A stretch of DNA of 64,000 bases from Deinococcus cellulosilyticus NBRC 106333 = KACC 11606 (GTDB lineage: Bacteria > Deinococcota > Deinococci > Deinococcales > Deinococcaceae). The notes beneath the pieces were generated by a model. It was given only the letters and a program-made list of their open reading frames with translations. It ran no database searches and had not been told where the DNA came from. The DNA lies in contig NZ_BJXB01000017.1 in NCBI RefSeq assembly GCF_007990775.1, forward strand, positions 1 through 64,000, in the 5' to 3' direction. The translations under genes and the position numbers were made by a program. Below are positions 60,872 through 64,000 of this stretch, in pieces (the first letter of the stretch is position 1; the number at the start of each line of letters is the position of its first letter).

Positions 60872-61813
60872 ATGTCTGATCTTGCTGCAACCCTCACCCA
60901 GGCCTGGAACAGGCGCAAAGCCCTGAACCTGCTGCCTGACACCACTTTCTTCCGTGCCCTGCACCTCACAGAATCCCACGGAATGACCCTTGATGTGGTG
61001 GGTCAGGTGGGCATCCTGAGCTTTTATCAGCATTTTTCAGAAGCACAAGAACAGACCATTTTTGGAACCCTGCAAAGGGTCCTCCCCCTGGAAACGGTTT
61101 ACCTGAAACGCAGACCGGTAGAGGCGCGCCATGTGACCAACACCAGCAGAGAATGGCTGAGTCCAGAACATCCCATTTATGGTCCACCACAATCCGAAAT
61201 CATTGGACTGGAACAACAGGTGAAGTACCTGTTCAGGCCTGGCTCTGACCTGAGCGTTGGATTGTTTGCCGACATGCGCCTGGCCCGACAATGGGTCAGG
61301 GAACAGGCAGCACCCCGGGTGCTCAACACCTTCAGTTACACCTGCGGTTTTGGCCTCAACGCCACCCTTGGAGGGAGCCAGACCGTAAAGAATGTGGATG
61401 CCAGCCGTAAAGTGCTGGAGTGGGGCAAGGAAAACTACACCCTCAATGGCTGTGAAACAGCTGATCTGGACTTCATTTATGGCGATGTCCAGGAATGGCT
61501 GAAACGCTTTCACAAGCGGGAAGACCAGTTTGACCTGATCGTTCTGGATCCACCCAGTTTTTCCCGCAGTAAAAAAGGCATCTGGCGGGCAGAAACCCAC
61601 TACGGTCAGTTGGTTTCAGAGACCCTGCCCATCCTCAGCAAAGGAGGCATGCTGCTGGCCTGTTGCAACCATGCAGGCATCAGCATGGCCCAGTTCAAAA
61701 ACCAGATCCGCAAGGACAATCCGGGCCTGAAATTTCACCGCAGCCTGCCTGTATCCCCGGATTTCCCTGCAGAGCAAGAAAGCCATCTGAAAATCACTGT
61801 GTGGGGCAGGTGA
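60872..61813 (+). CDS. RlmI/RlmK-like class I SAM-dependent methyltransferase
   Basis: This 313-residue Rossmann methyltransferase resembles the rRNA m5C/m2G enzyme family (RlmI, RlmKL). GLFADMRLARQWVREQAAPRVLNTFSYTCGFGLNATLGG is motif I, VDASRKVLEWGKENYTLNG is the ribose-binding region, and LIVLDPPSFSRSKKGIW holds the catalytic DPPSF motif. It lacks the N-terminal PUA domain of RlmI. The substrate is unknown. TAGGAG precedes the ATG. Confidence 0.85.
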   Translation: MSDLAATLTQAWNRRKALNLLPDTTFFRALHLTESHGMTLDVVGQVGILSFYQHFSEAQEQTIFGTLQRVLPLETVYLKRRPVEARHVTNTSREWLSPEHPIYGPPQSEIIGLEQQVKYLFRPGSDLSVGLFADMRLARQWVREQAAPRVLNTFSYTCGFGLNATLGGSQTVKNVDASRKVLEWGKENYTLNGCETADLDFIYGDVQEWLKRFHKREDQFDLIVLDPPSFSRSKKGIWRAETHYGQLVSETLPILSKGGMLLACCNHAGISMAQFKNQIRKDNPGLKFHRSLPVSPDFPAEQESHLKITVWGR

Positions 61814-61891
61814 GGTCCTCCTTCTTCACCGAAACGGCCATTTGAAACCCGCATAACAGTATGGATTCGGGTGCAGGTTACACTGTTAGGT

Positions 61892-62515
61892 ATGCAACTG
61901 GTACCCCTCACCACACCTGAAGAAGTCGATACCTTTCTCGCTGAGAACCCTCTTTCTGCCATTTTCAAAGCTGGAACCTGCCACAAAACCATGCAGGGTT
62001 TCAGCGTTGTCGAGCAGTTCCTGAAGCGCCATGACCTGCCTGTGGGCTTCATCCGTGTGGTCGAATGGCGTCCTGCCAGCAACCATGTGGCATCCCTGAC
62101 CCAGATCATCCACCACAGCCCCCAGTTCATCCTCTTCAAGGACCAGAAAGCTGTGTTTGATGTGGACAACTGGGACATCACCCCTGAAGCCCTGTCTCCT
62201 GTCTTCGAGGAATACGTTCCTGAGCGGCAGGACCAGGCCGGTGAAGTCAAGGGCAACCTCACCCCTTACATTGACCTGACCGAGCGTTTTCTCAAGGGTG
62301 AACTGACCCCCTACCAGTACCAGACCTACTTCACCGACACCTTCCGTGCCGACGGTTCTCTGCGCTCCAAGCAAGAATTTGAGCTGCTGAGCCGCATGTT
62401 CGGTGACCCTGATGCCTTCCACGGTGGTCTGCACTCCCTGGGCAACCCCAATGAAGACGAAAGCATGAAGCAAAGGGCCACTGAACTTCTGGAAGCGCTT
62501 AAAGCCCTTTCCTGA
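61892..62515 (+). CDS. YtxJ bacilliredoxin-like protein fused to a colicin-immunity-like domain
   Basis: Residues 1-110 form a thioredoxin fold like YtxJ/BrxC, with the single active cysteine C30 (KAGTCHKT), VVEWRPASNHVA and HHSPQFILFKDQKAVFDVDNWDIT. In bacillithiol-using bacteria this family reverses bacillithiolation. Residues 122-205 (YIDLTERFLKGELTPYQYQTYFTDTF to EFELLSRMFGDPDAF) resemble the helical colicin-immunity family by eye. I did not expect this combination. TACACT lies 7 nt before the ATG. The longer GTG start at 61871 lies upstream of that promoter element. Confidence 0.75.
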   Translation: MQLVPLTTPEEVDTFLAENPLSAIFKAGTCHKTMQGFSVVEQFLKRHDLPVGFIRVVEWRPASNHVASLTQIIHHSPQFILFKDQKAVFDVDNWDITPEALSPVFEEYVPERQDQAGEVKGNLTPYIDLTERFLKGELTPYQYQTYFTDTFRADGSLRSKQEFELLSRMFGDPDAFHGGLHSLGNPNEDESMKQRATELLEALKALS

Positions 62516-62532
62516 TTCACTTCACAGGAGAA

Positions 62533-62563
62533 CCCCTCCAGCGATCTGGAGGGGCCTTTTTTT
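62533..62563 (+). terminator. Terminator of the YtxJ fusion gene
   Basis: CCCCTCCAG, CGAT, CTGGAGGGG, CC, then seven T: a strong intrinsic terminator. Confidence 0.95.
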
Positions 62564-62565
62564 GG

Positions 62566-62646
62566 TTTACAGGTCACAGTCAACAGTTGACAGCAAGATG
62601 CAATTCCAGTTTTTACTGTGAACTGTCTACTGTAAACTGTTGACTC
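62566..62646. repeat. Repeat element F: two inverted heptad arrays
   Basis: The left array has four units of consensus NNNACAG (62566-62593). The right array has four of consensus ACTGTNN (62615-62642). The two are reverse complements and lie only 21 bp apart, so the RNA could form a long imperfect hairpin. The consensus equals array A at the window start. Confidence 0.8.
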
Positions 62647-62686
62647 CTGTGGTGACAGTTGCCTGCTTGTCCCCCTGGGTAGGATC

Positions 62687-63514
62687 TCAATACAGCCTGC
62701 TGAGCACTTCTTCTTTCATGGAGAAGCTGTGCTCCGGGCCAGGGAACACTCCGGTGCGTACCTCACGCACGAACTGCTGCAGGGCCTCGGTGCCCAGTTT
62801 GGACATCTGTGCATACTGTTTTACGAATTTGGGTGTGAACCGGTCAAAAAATCCAAGCACATCGTGGTACACCAGCACCTGACCATCGAGATGTGGACCT
62901 GCACCAATGCCAATGGTGGGAATGTTCAGACGCTCGGTGATCTTCTGGGCCAGAGGGGCAGGAATGGCTTCCAGAACAACCATAAAAGCGCCTGCATCTG
63001 CAACCGCCTGGGCGTCACGCAGGATCTGCTGGGCGTCTTGAACAGTCTTGCCCTGCACCTTGAATCCTCCAAGGTTCACTGCAGTCTGTGGGGTAAGGCC
63101 CACATGACCCACCACAGGAATGCCAGACTGGGACAGGTGCCGGATGATCTCCACCACTTCCTCTCCCCCTTCAATCTTGACCGCATCTGCCCCTGTTTCC
63201 TTGATCAGGTGAACAGCATTTCTCAGGGCATCGGTGAGGCCTGTCTGCACACTGCCAAAAGGCATGTCCACAACAATGAAGCTTTCTCTGGCCCCCCGTT
63301 TGACAGCACGGGTGTGGTGAATCATGTCCTGCATGGTGACAAAAACAGTGGATTCATATCCCAGGACCACCATTCCCAGGCTGTCTCCCACCAGAATGAG
63401 GTCCACGCCAGCAGCTTCGGCCATCACGGCACCCGCATAATCGTAAGCGGTCAGCATCACGATTTTCTGTTTTCCCCGCAAGGCTGCAAAATCAGGCACT
63501 GTGTACTTGGGCAT
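62687..63514 (-). CDS. panB: 3-methyl-2-oxobutanoate hydroxymethyltransferase
   Basis: PanB adds a hydroxymethyl group to 2-oxoisovalerate, making ketopantoate for coenzyme A. It has 275 residues. MLTAYDYAGAVMAEAAGVDLILVGDSLGMVVLGYEST and GHVGLTPQTAVNLGGFKVQGK are family signatures, and VLEAIPAPLAQKITERLNIPTIGIGAGPHLDGQVLVYHDVLG is the catalytic region. On the minus strand TAAAAT lies 6 nt before the ATG. No other pan gene is in view. Confidence 0.97.
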   Translation of the reverse strand: MPKYTVPDFAALRGKQKIVMLTAYDYAGAVMAEAAGVDLILVGDSLGMVVLGYESTVFVTMQDMIHHTRAVKRGARESFIVVDMPFGSVQTGLTDALRNAVHLIKETGADAVKIEGGEEVVEIIRHLSQSGIPVVGHVGLTPQTAVNLGGFKVQGKTVQDAQQILRDAQAVADAGAFMVVLEAIPAPLAQKITERLNIPTIGIGAGPHLDGQVLVYHDVLGFFDRFTPKFVKQYAQMSKLGTEALQQFVREVRTGVFPGPEHSFSMKEEVLSRLY

Positions 63515-63572
63515 GGACTTATTTTACGCAGTCCAAAACTGGTGTATTCGGTTCTGCTGCGCGAAGTACACC

Positions 63573-63598
63573 AAAAACACCTCCCTGGGTGGAGGTGT
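63573..63598 (-). terminator. Terminator after the DUF420 gene
   Basis: On the minus strand ACACCTCC, ACCCAG, GGAGGTGT, then TTTT. It separates the DUF420 gene from panB. Confidence 0.8.
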
Positions 63599-63630
63599 AA
63601 ACAGCATCTGCATGATTTTGGTGGACCAGA

Positions 63631-64000
63631 TCAGGTGTTGGGAACTCCGTAATAATGCATCACCAGATAGATGATCCATCCGGTCACCACCACATAAATC
63701 CAGACAGGGACGGTCCAGCGTGCCCAGGCACGGTGTTTCAGGAAATATTTGGCTGGTCCTTTCTCACGGGACCGTTCAAGACGACCATCTGCCAGCTTTT
63801 TGCCGATCAGGGCATTGCGCACCGCCATGATCGCCATGGGACCATTGGCAGCGGCCAGAATGCTGTGGCTGATCAGGATGAAAAAGTACAAATTTTTGTA
63901 CTCTGGAGGTCCAGCATATTTCATGCCTGCTCCGAGGGCCAGTTTGGTCAGGTAAAGCACCAGGAACACCACAGCCAAAGCACAGGCTGTGAGCATTGCG
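63631..64000 (-). CDS. DUF420-family membrane protein (partial)
   Basis: The visible 121 residues contain three or four membrane segments and match the DUF420/CtaM-like family: GAGMKYAGPPEYKNLYFFILISHSILAAANGPMAIMAVRNALIG and HRAWARWTVPVWIYVVVTGWIIYLVMHYYG with conserved histidines. Family members are linked to cytochrome oxidase assembly. The frame is open through the end of the window, so the true start lies outside and the ATG at 63996 is probably internal. Confidence 0.8.
   Translation of the reverse strand, partial: AMLTACALAVVFLVLYLTKLALGAGMKYAGPPEYKNLYFFILISHSILAAANGPMAIMAVRNALIGKKLADGRLERSREKGPAKYFLKHRAWARWTVPVWIYVVVTGWIIYLVMHYYGVPNT

Overview
This 64 kb window looks like a chromosomal segment of a Deinococcus-type bacterium with moderate GC content. 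The inference rests on several things seen together: a complete 14-subunit Complex I operon with subunit sizes close to the Thermus enzyme, a fused SecDF, a short IF-2, an envelope with TolC-like exporters, a bacillithiol-type YtxJ thioredoxin-fold protein, an NAD synthetase with a separate glutaminase subunit, many genes whose -10 hexamer (TANNNT) lies only 6-9 nt before the start codon (the leaderless mRNA pattern known from Deinococcus), and a palindrome before radA resembling the Deinococcus radiation/desiccation response motif. I saw no rRNA, tRNA, CRISPR array, transposase or phage gene. The species cannot be named from this alone.

Layout. 1-12.7 kb: trpC, a lipid/diacylglycerol kinase, hpt, then nearly the whole de novo NAD pathway (nadC, nadA, nadB, glutaminase subunit, nadE; only nadD is missing), a small beta-barrel protein, a G3E GTPase under a Fur/Zur-like operator, purU, an S1-domain protein and minC. 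13-19.6 kb: the rimP-nusA-ylxR-infB operon behind a terminator-containing leader, then secDF. 19.7-28.6 kb: a secreted trypsin-like protease with Sel1-like repeats, a CHAD protein, mazG-like/lapA-like/recJ in overlapping order, an ABC-F ATPase, and two tandem divergent CutC-like barrels. 28.7-43.3 kb: nuoA-N on the minus strand with a DinB-like gene inserted between nuoD and nuoE. 43.8-51.9 kb: a GNAT acetyltransferase, a soluble histidine kinase, a ClpC with a very short middle region, an adenylate-kinase-like protein, radA and a PIN-TRAM membrane protein. 51.9-57.3 kb: a five-gene MacAB/TolC-type efflux operon. 57.4-64 kb: trmFO, a subtilisin-like lipoprotein, an RlmI-like methyltransferase, a YtxJ fusion protein, panB and the edge of a DUF420 membrane protein.

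The least explained part lies in the intergenic regions. At least four loci carry arrays of degenerate 7-bp units. In each complete case a second array with the complementary consensus lies 20-130 bp away in inverted orientation. Three of these elements also appear, by eye, to share a weakly conserved core, which suggests a dispersed repeat family. A different 160-bp inverted repeat lies between minC and rimP.
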